Both the position numbers and the translations under genes were made by a program. This document shows, one piece after another, positions 1 through 5,507 of a DNA stretch of 5,785 nucleotides. Every line of letters starts with the position of its first letter. Positions within the stretch are counted from its first letter, which is position 1. This DNA is from Candidatus Poseidoniales archaeon (GTDB taxonomy: Archaea; Thermoplasmatota; Poseidoniia; Poseidoniales; Poseidoniaceae): NCBI GenBank assembly GCA_012959845.1, contig DUCL01000056.1, positions 1-5,785 of the forward strand, written 5' to 3'. The notes under the pieces are model-generated. The model did not search any database, had not been told where the DNA came from, and saw only the letters and a list, made by a program, of their open reading frames with translations.

Positions 1-1067
1 TTCCAAAGCCGGGCCGACTCACCCCTCTTACTGGCGCCCATGCAACTTATCACACAGAGCCGCCAACCACTCGCCCAGTTCATGGCAGGATAGATGAAAT
101 TGCTGAATTGGATAATTGGCATTCACAGAGAAAACCCTGCGCAGTAGTACATGGTATTGCAGGTATTGGCAAATCAACATTAGTTGCACACTGGTTGAAG
201 AAAAGAATGGAGAGTGACCCAAATATCTCTGTGTGTTGGTACCCTTGCCAACCTTGGGATTCAGCGCTTGGATTAGCAACAAGTCTACTACATAGATTTG
301 GAATTGATGAATCGCATGACCCCTATAATTTGATAGAGACCTTGCCGTTAACCCCTGGGGCAAAAATGGACGTTGACACATGGAGAAGAAGGTTGCTAAC
401 CTACCTAACCGATGCACGCACAATTAGAGAGCGATTCAATTCAGAAAAGGGCGGCCCTCCTCCTTATTGGTTAATTGTAATCGATGACATACACCATATT
501 GTTGATGAGGCAAGAGATTTGCTGGGGGCGTTGATTCAAATTTCTAAAAGCACTCCATTGAGGCTATTATTCATCAGCAGAACAACTCTTGACATCTATG
601 ATAGAAGAGATGTTCACACAAGAGATGTGGTTAGAGAACTTGCATTGAGTGGATTAAGTCTAGAGGAAACAGGAAATTGGCTAGAAGAGTTAACCAATAA
701 TTCATCACTTGAAGTAGACGAGGTACATGCTGCTACTGGCGGCCATCCGTTAGCCTTAGAATTACTAGAATTATATGGCAACCCAACTCATGGTGATTGG
801 CTAAGATTCTTGGATGAAGAGATAATCATTCACTTACCAGATGGGGAAAGAGAATTATTGCTCACACTTGCTGTTGCGGATAAGCCAGTATCATGGCCAA
901 AGTTGGCCAAGTCGGTCGGATGGGAAGGGGTTCCACCTGAGAATTTAATTTCGCATGGATTATTGCTGGAATTAGAAGGAGGAATGTGGCTTCATGAAGC
1001 AATGCGTGAACGGTTATTGAGAGATGTAGGAACCGCTCAAAACGAGCGCAAAAAACAAATTAGATGA
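1..1067 (+). CDS. STAND/AAA-type P-loop ATPase, 5' end cut by window edge
   Basis: The reading frame is open from base 3 to the TGA at 1065-1067, giving about 354 visible residues; the true start lies upstream. A TTG at 108 could be taken as a start, but the frame before it already reads as family sequence (HGRIDEIAELDNW, bases about 81-119, the 'GR..EL..L' lead-in to STAND P-loops), and no ATG or GTG occurs in frame in 3-107. Visible parts: a proline/threonine-rich linker; Walker A GIAGIGKS (153-176); Walker B LIVIDD (471-488); a sensor-like arginine in FISRTT (579-581); the GGHPLAL motif (738-758) typical of MalT/NB-ARC-like ATPases; and a C-terminal winged-helix-like part with LHEAMRERLL (about 990-1019). 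Family knowledge: such proteins are ATP-driven signalling switches, and archaeal ones often carry an N-terminal winged-helix DNA-binding domain. Here that part would lie outside the window. No TPR or WD repeats follow the ATPase. The specific signal or target is unknown. Confidence 0.85.
   Translation, partial: PKPGRLTPLTGAHATYHTEPPTTRPVHGRIDEIAELDNWHSQRKPCAVVHGIAGIGKSTLVAHWLKKRMESDPNISVCWYPCQPWDSALGLATSLLHRFGIDESHDPYNLIETLPLTPGAKMDVDTWRRRLLTYLTDARTIRERFNSEKGGPPPYWLIVIDDIHHIVDEARDLLGALIQISKSTPLRLLFISRTTLDIYDRRDVHTRDVVRELALSGLSLEETGNWLEELTNNSSLEVDEVHAATGGHPLALELLELYGNPTHGDWLRFLDEEIIIHLPDGERELLLTLAVADKPVSWPKLAKSVGWEGVPPENLISHGLLLELEGGMWLHEAMRERLLRDVGTAQNERKKQIR
1034..1048. repeat. Short GC-rich inverted repeat near the end of the STAND gene
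   Basis: CGCTC (1034-1038) and GAGCG (1044-1048) form a perfect 5-bp stem with a 5-base A-rich loop, inside the last codons of the ATPase gene. An A-run follows on the plus strand, which is the T-run of the opposing thioredoxin transcript. It may contribute to transcript ends, or it may be chance. Confidence 0.35.
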
Positions 1068-1081
1068 TTTCAAAAATCATC
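1050..1081 (-). terminator. Candidate terminator of the thioredoxin gene
   Basis: Read on the minus strand, an 8-bp perfect stem with a 3-base loop (GATGATTT at 1063-1070 paired with AAATCATC at 1074-1081) is followed within a few bases by TTTGTTTTTT (1059-1050). Stem plus T-tract suits both intrinsic and archaeal T-rich termination. The stem is AT-rich and contains the stop codons of both convergent genes. On the plus strand no T-run follows it, so it supports termination of the thioredoxin transcript better than of the ATPase transcript. Confidence 0.45.
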
Positions 1082-1399
1082 GGCAGACATGTGTTCGTCA
1101 ATCCACTGCAATAGTTTTGGTTTTGGTAATGCTCCGGCCTTGTTTGAGACCAACTTTCCGTCATGGTAGAGGTATAATGCCGGTATTCCTCTAACACCGA
1201 GTTTGCCAGCGGTCATTGTTTCCGAATCAGTATTGACTTTTGCAATTATAATCTCTCTTTCTGTAGCGACTTCAGCCAGAACTGGTGCTATTGCTTTACA
1301 AGGTCCACACCAAGGTGCCCAGAAATCAACAAGCACCCATCCACCTTCGTTGATTGTTTCATCATATGTCGCGTCTGTTACTGCTCTGACTTCACCCAT
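1070..1399 (-). CDS. trxA: Thioredoxin
   Basis: A 109-residue thioredoxin, a cytosolic dithiol-disulfide oxidoreductase that reduces protein disulfides and is itself recycled by a thioredoxin reductase not seen here. The active site WCGPCK is at residues 30-35 (Cys31 and Cys34), preceded by the buried acid Asp25 in VDFWAPW. The cis-proline is Pro73 in RGIPALYLY. The glycine after the last strand is kept (KAGALPK). Length is normal for a single-domain thioredoxin, and there is no signal peptide or membrane segment. The ATG at 1399 is chosen over a TTG at 1414 (five residues longer) because AGGTGAG lies just upstream of the ATG and would fall inside the coding region if the TTG were used. The gene is transcribed away from rpe and towards the STAND ATPase gene, so it is probably monocistronic. 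Identification is secure; the physiological partner is unknown. Confidence 0.95.
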   Translation of the reverse strand: MGEVRAVTDATYDETINEGGWVLVDFWAPWCGPCKAIAPVLAEVATEREIIIAKVNTDSETMTAGKLGVRGIPALYLYHDGKLVSNKAGALPKPKLLQWIDEHMSADDF

Positions 1400-1402
1400 T
1401 GG

Positions 1403-1409
1403 CTCACCT
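1403..1409 (-). promoter_or_regulatory. Ribosome binding site of thioredoxin (decides start)
   Basis: AGGTGAG on the minus strand, three bases before the ATG at 1399. It is complementary to the usual 16S rRNA 3' end and argues for this ATG rather than the TTG at 1414. Confidence 0.6.
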
Positions 1410-1483
1410 ATCAATATCTCAATGTTGGAGTATTATGAGGCTTTGCCTAATACATTCGCGACAAAATTCTACTAATTTGCAAG

Positions 1484-1491
1484 AATTATAT
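1484..1491 (+). promoter_or_regulatory. Possible TATA-type promoter element of rpe
   Basis: AATTATAT lies in the 143-bp divergent spacer. An archaeal TATA box sits about 25 bases before the start site, which would put initiation near 1513-1517 and leave a leader of about 30 bases containing the rpe ribosome binding site. The rest of the spacer (1400-1483) must hold the thioredoxin promoter; ATAAT-like stretches near 1430-1437 and 1449-1456 are weak candidates. No clear operator repeat is visible. The reading depends on the source being archaeal. Confidence 0.3.
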
Positions 1492-1531
1492 CGCGGCAAG
1501 CCTAATGAGAAGCCGACACTTGGCTCGCTTT

Positions 1532-1538
1532 GAGGGAG
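1532..1538 (+). promoter_or_regulatory. Ribosome binding site of rpe (supports TTG start)
   Basis: GAGGGAG sits four bases before the TTG at 1543. An in-frame TGA at 1531-1533 closes the frame just upstream, so the TTG is the only start that keeps the conserved N-terminus. Confidence 0.55.
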
Positions 1539-1542
1539 ACAA

Positions 1543-2214
1543 TTGATTATTGCACCCAGCGTTTTGACAGCCGACTTGAGTGATTTGGCAAATGCCTGCC
1601 AAAAGGCAGTTGATGCTGGTCTTGATTGGCTACATTTGGATGTCATGGATGGTAATTTTGTGCCAAATCTAACCTTTGGTCCACCGGTGATTAACGCATT
1701 GAGAAAAACCCTTGGAGATGGCCCAACCTTTGATGCACACCTGATGATATCAAATGCCGAACAGTCATTCCAGCAATACATTGATGCGGGGTGCAACCAC
1801 ATTTCAGTCCATGTTGAAGCTGTTACTCATCTTCACCGATTGGTCACTGCGATTAGACAAGCCGGAGCAAGTGTTGGAGTTGTGCTAAACCCTGCAACCC
1901 CAGTTGATGCAGCCCTTGAGGTACTTTCAGAAATTGATCTTGTTCTAATAATGAGTGTTAATCCCGGCTTCGGCGGTCAATCGTTCATTCCTACAGTCGA
2001 GAAGAAAATCCGTACTCTAAGTGCTGCTATCAACAATCAAGTTTCTGCAGGAGGCCGGCCAGTTCAGATTCAAGTCGATGGGGGAGTGAAATCACACAAT
2101 ATTGCAATGCTAAGAGATTGGGGAGTGACAAATTGTGTTGTTGGCTCAGGACTATTCAATGATTCACGTGCACTAGTAGACAATCTTGCTATTATTCACA
2201 AAGCATTAGAATGA
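1543..2214 (+). CDS. rpe: Ribulose-phosphate 3-epimerase
   Basis: A 223-residue TIM-barrel enzyme that interconverts D-ribulose 5-phosphate and D-xylulose 5-phosphate in the pentose phosphate network, in the cytosol with a divalent metal. The N-terminus IAPSVLTADLSDL matches the first barrel strand. The metal and catalytic residues expected for the family are present: His31 and Asp33 in LHLDVMDG, His66 in AHLMI, and Asp179 in QVDGGV. The flexible loop motif MSVNPGFGGQ is at 137-146 and the phosphate-binding GSGLF is near the C-terminus. Length is typical. The start is TTG, fixed by a stop codon immediately upstream. It is followed after 6-15 bases by a glycosyltransferase, so the two are probably co-transcribed. 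That is an unusual partner for an epimerase and may reflect pentose supply for glycan building, or simple gene packing. Confidence 0.96.
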   Translation: MIIAPSVLTADLSDLANACQKAVDAGLDWLHLDVMDGNFVPNLTFGPPVINALRKTLGDGPTFDAHLMISNAEQSFQQYIDAGCNHISVHVEAVTHLHRLVTAIRQAGASVGVVLNPATPVDAALEVLSEIDLVLIMSVNPGFGGQSFIPTVEKKIRTLSAAINNQVSAGGRPVQIQVDGGVKSHNIAMLRDWGVTNCVVGSGLFNDSRALVDNLAIIHKALE

Positions 2215-2229
2215 GAGAGTGTGTTTGAT

Positions 2230-3324
2230 ATGCGCATTTTGATTGCGTCAATCCTATATCCGCTACCAACAAATGTTGCGAGGGGGACTTTCGTAGCAGA
2301 CCATGTTGATGCATTGAAAAAATCAGGCCATGAGGTCAGGGTGTTGAACCCCCTTCCTCGGATGCTAAAATATTACGAAACAGGGCGTTCGACATTAAGT
2401 GGTGTGGCTAGGGCACCGGCAATATTTGAGCATGGAGATGATACAGTCTTTTCTCCAAGATATTGGGCATTTCCAGAAAACCCATATCCTTCATTAACAA
2501 TTTCAAGTATTAAGAGACGAACAAAAAGTATTGAAAAGTGGTTGAGTGATTGGCGGCCCGATGTTATCATTTCTCATACACTTTGGCCAAGTGCATTTCT
2601 AGCAACACATCTAGCAAAAAAGTGGAATGTCCCTTGTGTTGGCGTTGTTCATGGTTATGATTTTGATGTTGCATTATCCCACAAAAATACTAGAAAATCC
2701 TTACAACAAATACTGACAAAAATAGACCATCTTGTTTTGGTTTCAAATCGCTTGAAATCTATCGCTATTTCCAACGATTATAATGAAAAGAAATGTTGTG
2801 TTATCCCTTGCCATGTTGCAGTAGAAAAAGAATGGCTCAAGGATATGAAAAACTGGCGTGGCAGATGGCGTAAAGATAAGTTGGACTTGCTATTTCCTGG
2901 CGACGCCAGACGCCCAGAAAAAAATCATTATCTAGCATTAAAAACCGGTGAAGAATTAGAACAAAGAGGATGGGTTGTTGGAATAACGACGCTGAATCAA
3001 CAACCCCGCAGTATTGTATGGGATAGGATGCTTGTAGCGTCGGTAACTCTGATTACTTCTAAGAGAGAATCGGGCCCATTGGTAGCGCGTGAATCAATTG
3101 TTTGTGGAACTCCAGTAGTTGCGGTTGATGTTGGAGATTTGAGTGAATGGATTCCTCAAAAATTCATCAGTCAAGAATACGATGAATCAAAATTGGCTGA
3201 CGCGGTAGAAAATGCCTTAGCCTCAGATTGGAAAGTGGAAAAAATCGAACTCCCTGAAAGATTTACTATCAAACACTTTCAAGATTCTTGGGATTCGCTT
3301 TTGAATAAATTAGTGAACAAATAA
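2230..3324 (+). CDS. GT4-type glycosyltransferase (GT-B fold)
   Basis: A 364-residue cytosolic or membrane-associated glycosyltransferase, expected to transfer a sugar from a nucleotide sugar to a glycan or lipid acceptor. The N-terminal Rossmann domain starts MRILIAS, with the usual GTFVADHVDAL (donor/acceptor loop) and SGHEVRVLNP. VHGYD (around 140-144) and LVLVSNRLK follow in the domain core. The C-terminal domain has PGDARRPEKN (Arg228 and Lys231 region, the 'R..K' nucleotide-diphosphate clamp of GT4). It also has the E-x7-E motif, Glu280 to Glu288, in ESGPLVARE, followed by CGTPVVAVDVG. No signal peptide or convincing membrane helix is seen. A GTG at 2221 would add three residues; the ATG at 2230 is preferred because the purine-rich GAGAGAG at 2213-2219 is better spaced for it and MRILI is the usual family start. 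The gene follows rpe closely, and its last 56 bases overlap the convergent flippase gene. Sugar specificity cannot be told. Confidence 0.9.
   Translation: MRILIASILYPLPTNVARGTFVADHVDALKKSGHEVRVLNPLPRMLKYYETGRSTLSGVARAPAIFEHGDDTVFSPRYWAFPENPYPSLTISSIKRRTKSIEKWLSDWRPDVIISHTLWPSAFLATHLAKKWNVPCVGVVHGYDFDVALSHKNTRKSLQQILTKIDHLVLVSNRLKSIAISNDYNEKKCCVIPCHVAVEKEWLKDMKNWRGRWRKDKLDLLFPGDARRPEKNHYLALKTGEELEQRGWVVGITTLNQQPRSIVWDRMLVASVTLITSKRESGPLVARESIVCGTPVVAVDVGDLSEWIPQKFISQEYDESKLADAVENALASDWKVEKIELPERFTIKHFQDSWDSLLNKLVNK
3239..3244 (-). terminator. Possible T-tract terminator of the flippase gene
   Basis: Six Ts on the minus strand, about 25 bases beyond the flippase stop codon and inside the glycosyltransferase coding region. 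No strong stem precedes it. It fits archaeal T-tract termination but could be chance in AT-rich DNA. Confidence 0.25.
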
Positions 3325-4750
3325 AGTAAATAGCAGGCAATGATACTGCGAAAATCATATCTTTATTCCATAATGAATAACTTGCTATTGCTACAGATGA
3401 AATCAATACAATCCATCCGATGATGTACTCTTTGACAAGCGGCCAAGAGCGGCTTAAGTGAATAGATAGCACTAGTAAAAATAACGAGGTTAATGATGAA
3501 GCAAATGCTGCGGCTGCAATGGCTTGCTTAGCACCAATTGCGGAGAAATATGAAATTAACAACCATCCGACTACACTACCGAAAATGACTACCAGTAAGA
3601 TGAATAAAGTAAATCTCCAAGGGTGCTTTCCCGCCTTAAGAGCAGTGTAAAAAGGAGTGGCTAAAAGAGTCATAGCCCAGCCAAATAATAGTATGAAGAA
3701 TATGTCAACTGCCGATGCACCGAGGCTCCCATCTATGTATTGTGATGGAAATGCAATCGGCAGCAGTAACCATACGATGATCACACCACAATAGAATCCA
3801 ATAGGCATTAGATTGAAACAAAACTGCATTGATTTTTTTATTTCCGATTTGAATGCAGTTTCATCATCACGAACATTGCCGAGTACAGGCAATAATGCTG
3901 AACGCATCGCTTGAGGAACTACTAACCCCGCCAACCAAGCCAATTGAGCAACATGGAATAATGCAGCGGCATCAACACCCATATGTCCAGCCAAAATAAA
4001 TTTTTCAATTCTAATTACATACGGTAATATTCCTAATGTTATCGCAAATGGCATTGCTGAGAAAAATAATCGTTTCGGACTTATCCACGACTCACCCAAA
4101 TCCTTCCAATTCCAAATTTCTTCAGATAACCAAAGTGGTTTGGATAACCGTGATAATTGAATCAGAGAAAATACCCAAGCAATCAATGCACCTGCTAAGA
4201 ATGCAGCAGCGAAATATTCTACATTATCATATCCCTTCACCAATAATATGCAATATAGTGTTGTGGTTATTGCACGTTCAATTACTTTGGTAATTCCTTC
4301 AATCCTTGCCTCCCCTATTGCCCTAAGTGCACTTCTTGGAGCATAAGATGCAATATGGATTATGGCGATTACCGATGTTAATAATAGAAGTGAGAATTCA
4401 TCTTGCCACGAAGTAATAATTTGTGGTGTCAAGAAAAGAGTCAACAAAAAGAATGGTATGGCGATTTTTAGTTGCATACCATAGACTCGCCATACCGCTG
4501 GCCATACCAAATGAGGTGCCTTGACTCCATCTCTTGCCAATAGAGTAGGCAATCCTAAATCCACAATTAGGAAAGTTGTTGCAAAAAGGTCGAGAAGGAT
4601 GATGAATAATCCATAATCACTAGACAATAATGAACGAGTGAGTATGACTTGACCGACCAATGCTAAAAACACTGAGAAAAGGTCAGTACCAGCAAGCCAA
4701 GTGGAATCCCGTTTCATGTCAGGCAGACGCAAATTACTCTGCTGTGACAT
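3269..4750 (-). CDS. Polysaccharide flippase, MOP superfamily (Wzx/RfbX-like)
   Basis: A polytopic membrane protein of 493 residues with about 14 hydrophobic segments, which is the count and length typical of Wzx-type lipid-linked oligosaccharide flippases. The first two segments run roughly 18-39 and 46-67, joined by LTRSLLSSDYG, which matches the 'aR.L...dyG' loop of the family. A mid-protein segment contains IRIEKFILAGHMG, matching the 'D.f.l....G' region before helix 8. The expected role is to move a lipid-linked glycan from the inner to the outer membrane face. That fits the neighbouring glycosyltransferase and UDP-sugar dehydrogenase. The frame stays open upstream to an ATG at 4909, but that start would run through bolA on the other strand. 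The ATG at 4750 is preferred, and ATGs at 4783 and 4717 are alternatives; no clear ribosome binding site decides. The 3' end overlaps the glycosyltransferase gene tail to tail. Substrate unknown; an exporter of another MOP subfamily is the main alternative. Confidence 0.85.
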   Translation of the reverse strand: MSQQSNLRLPDMKRDSTWLAGTDLFSVFLALVGQVILTRSLLSSDYGLFIILLDLFATTFLIVDLGLPTLLARDGVKAPHLVWPAVWRVYGMQLKIAIPFFLLTLFLTPQIITSWQDEFSLLLLTSVIAIIHIASYAPRSALRAIGEARIEGITKVIERAITTTLYCILLVKGYDNVEYFAAAFLAGALIAWVFSLIQLSRLSKPLWLSEEIWNWKDLGESWISPKRLFFSAMPFAITLGILPYVIRIEKFILAGHMGVDAAALFHVAQLAWLAGLVVPQAMRSALLPVLGNVRDDETAFKSEIKKSMQFCFNLMPIGFYCGVIIVWLLLPIAFPSQYIDGSLGASAVDIFFILLFGWAMTLLATPFYTALKAGKHPWRFTLFILLVVIFGSVVGWLLISYFSAIGAKQAIAAAAFASSLTSLFLLVLSIHLSRSWPLVKEYIIGWIVLISSVAIASYSLWNKDMIFAVSLPAIYFICSLIYSKANPKNLESV

Positions 4751-4784
4751 GGTTATGGCAATGGCCGGCGAGTTTTCAAGCATC

Positions 4785-4794
4785 GTATTGTTAA
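4785..4794 (-). promoter_or_regulatory. Possible TATA-type element of the flippase gene
   Basis: TTAACAATAC on the minus strand lies in the divergent spacer. About 25 bases downstream would be near 4764, giving a leader of some 14 bases to the ATG at 4750. That agrees with the chosen start and would exclude the ATG at 4783. The match to a TATA consensus is weak. Confidence 0.2.
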
Positions 4795-4830
4795 GCACAG
4801 GTTCAAAGCCATTTGGCGCGAGGCGATGAC

Positions 4831-4838
4831 GAGGCGGT
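4831..4838 (+). promoter_or_regulatory. Likely ribosome binding site of bolA
   Basis: GAGGCGGT ends three bases before the ATG at 4842. The same hexamer GAGGCG also occurs 11 bases upstream at 4820-4825, so there are two tandem purine-rich elements before this start. Confidence 0.45.
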
Positions 4839-4841
4839 ACA

Positions 4842-5162
4842 ATGGTTAGCGTAGATTGGTTAACACAAGAAGTTCTTCTAGCAGTTCCTAATGCAGATGT
4901 TGAAGTCATTGATTTGCATGGTTCTGGAGACCATTTTCATGTTCGCATTATCTCTGCGGAATTCGAGGGAATGCGTCCATTACAACGGCAAAAGCAAGTA
5001 TTGACGCATATGAAACAACATATTCCACATCCAGTTCATGCACTTGATTTGAAGTGTATGACCCCTGCACAAGCAGAAACTGCTGGTGATACAGCGTTTG
5101 ACCCTCATGGTGGTGGACAAGGAATTCATATCCGCCGGATTGAGAAATTAAATAAGGAGTGA
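4842..5162 (+). CDS. bolA: BolA/IbaG-family protein
   Basis: A 106-residue BolA-fold protein. BolA proteins pair with CGFS glutaredoxins to form a heterodimer bridging a [2Fe-2S] cluster, used in cluster trafficking and iron sensing. The family signature is clear: GSGDHFHVRIIS at 27-38, FEGMRPLQRQKQV at 41-53, and the near-invariant histidine in VHALDLKCMTP (His66). The variable ligand loop reads DLHGSGDH, so His26 or His31 could act as the second cluster ligand. After the BolA core (about residue 75) comes a tail of about 30 residues with a glycine/histidine patch (DPHGGGQGIH), which is longer than a minimal BolA; nine histidines occur in all. The gene starts a plus-strand operon divergent from the flippase. 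Its stop codon lies inside the ribosome binding site of the glutaredoxin gene that follows, so the two are almost certainly co-transcribed and co-translated. The family call is secure; its role in this organism is inferred. Confidence 0.92.
   Translation: MVSVDWLTQEVLLAVPNADVEVIDLHGSGDHFHVRIISAEFEGMRPLQRQKQVLTHMKQHIPHPVHALDLKCMTPAQAETAGDTAFDPHGGGQGIHIRRIEKLNKE
5154..5162 (+). promoter_or_regulatory. Strong ribosome binding site of the glutaredoxin gene (decides start)
   Basis: AAGGAGTGA overlaps the bolA stop codon, with GGAG eight bases before the ATG at 5168. A GTG at 5159 opens the same frame but lies inside this element, so the ATG is preferred. Confidence 0.65.
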
Positions 5163-5167
5163 AAAAT

Positions 5168-5488
5168 ATGCAATGGACCGATGAAGAATTACAAGCAATA
5201 GTCGATGAACACGCTTTGGTGTTGTTCATGAAAGGCGACCCTAATGAACCACAGTGTGGGTTTTCAAGTAGAGCTGCACAGGTTTTGCAGTCTTTTGGTG
5301 AACCATTCGCTGCAGTAAATATTCTCAGCGACCCAAGAGCGATTCCATCGGTTTGTGCTTGGTCTGATTTCCCTACAATGCCTCAGATTTTTGTTCAAGG
5401 CGAATTGATCGGAGGGTCCGATATAGTATTGGAAATGTTTGAAGATGGCTCTCTTAAGGAAATGTTTGATGCTGGGCGCTCCGCATAA
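5168..5488 (+). CDS. grxD: Monothiol CGFS glutaredoxin (Grx4/GrxD type)
   Basis: A 106-residue monothiol glutaredoxin of the iron-sulfur class. In known members a dimer, or a heterodimer with BolA, holds a [2Fe-2S] cluster using the CGFS cysteine and bound glutathione, and hands the cluster to target proteins. Visible features: Lys22 in LFMKG (glutathione contact), PQCGFS with Cys30 as the sole active-site cysteine, the cis-proline in FPTMPQIFV, and the GELIGGSDIV glutathione-binding loop. In that loop serine replaces the cysteine common in bacterial Grx4 (GGCD). The length equals a single-domain Grx4. The ATG at 5168 is favoured over GTG at 5159 because a strong ribosome binding site overlaps the latter. 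Five bases separate it from bolA, giving the classic BolA-Grx pair. The glutathione-contact residues are kept although most archaea lack glutathione, so the bound thiol may be a different one if the source is archaeal. Confidence 0.95.
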   Translation: MQWTDEELQAIVDEHALVLFMKGDPNEPQCGFSSRAAQVLQSFGEPFAAVNILSDPRAIPSVCAWSDFPTMPQIFVQGELIGGSDIVLEMFEDGSLKEMFDAGRSA

Positions 5489-5495
5489 GCAGGCA

Positions 5496-5503
5496 TTTTA
5501 TTT
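5496..5503 (+). terminator. Possible T-rich terminator of the bolA-glutaredoxin operon
   Basis: TTTTATTT starts seven bases after the glutaredoxin stop codon, in the 19-bp gap before the convergent dehydrogenase stop. No stem precedes it. This suits archaeal T-rich termination only weakly. Confidence 0.3.
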
Positions 5504-5507
5504 ACGC

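Noticed and set aside
28..423. Open frame on the minus strand inside the ATPase gene
   Set aside because: It lies opposite the P-loop coding region, shows no recognisable domain and is a shadow of the plus-strand gene.
1203..1475. Plus-strand open frame across thioredoxin
   Set aside because: Antisense to the thioredoxin active-site region, with no family features.
1438..1506. Small repeats in the divergent spacer (AGGC-TTT-GCCT hairpin; GCCTAAT at 1445 and 1500)
   Set aside because: A 4-bp stem and a 7-base repeat are within what chance gives; not enough to call an operator.
1419..1802. Minus-strand open frame across the rpe start
   Set aside because: Antisense to the conserved N-terminal half of the epimerase and without recognisable motifs.
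2373..2570. Short minus-strand open frame inside the glycosyltransferase
   Set aside because: Fully contained in a well-supported gene, with no features of its own.
4036..4293. Short plus-strand open frame inside the flippase
   Set aside because: Antisense to membrane helices and lacks a ribosome binding site or known motif.
4751..4909. N-terminal extension of the flippase to an ATG at 4909
   Set aside because: It would overlap the 5' end of bolA on the other strand, and the added 53 residues are not family-like or hydrophobic, while typical flippases start shortly before the first helix.
4948..5229. Minus-strand open frame across bolA and the glutaredoxin start
   Set aside because: Antisense shadow of two confidently identified genes.
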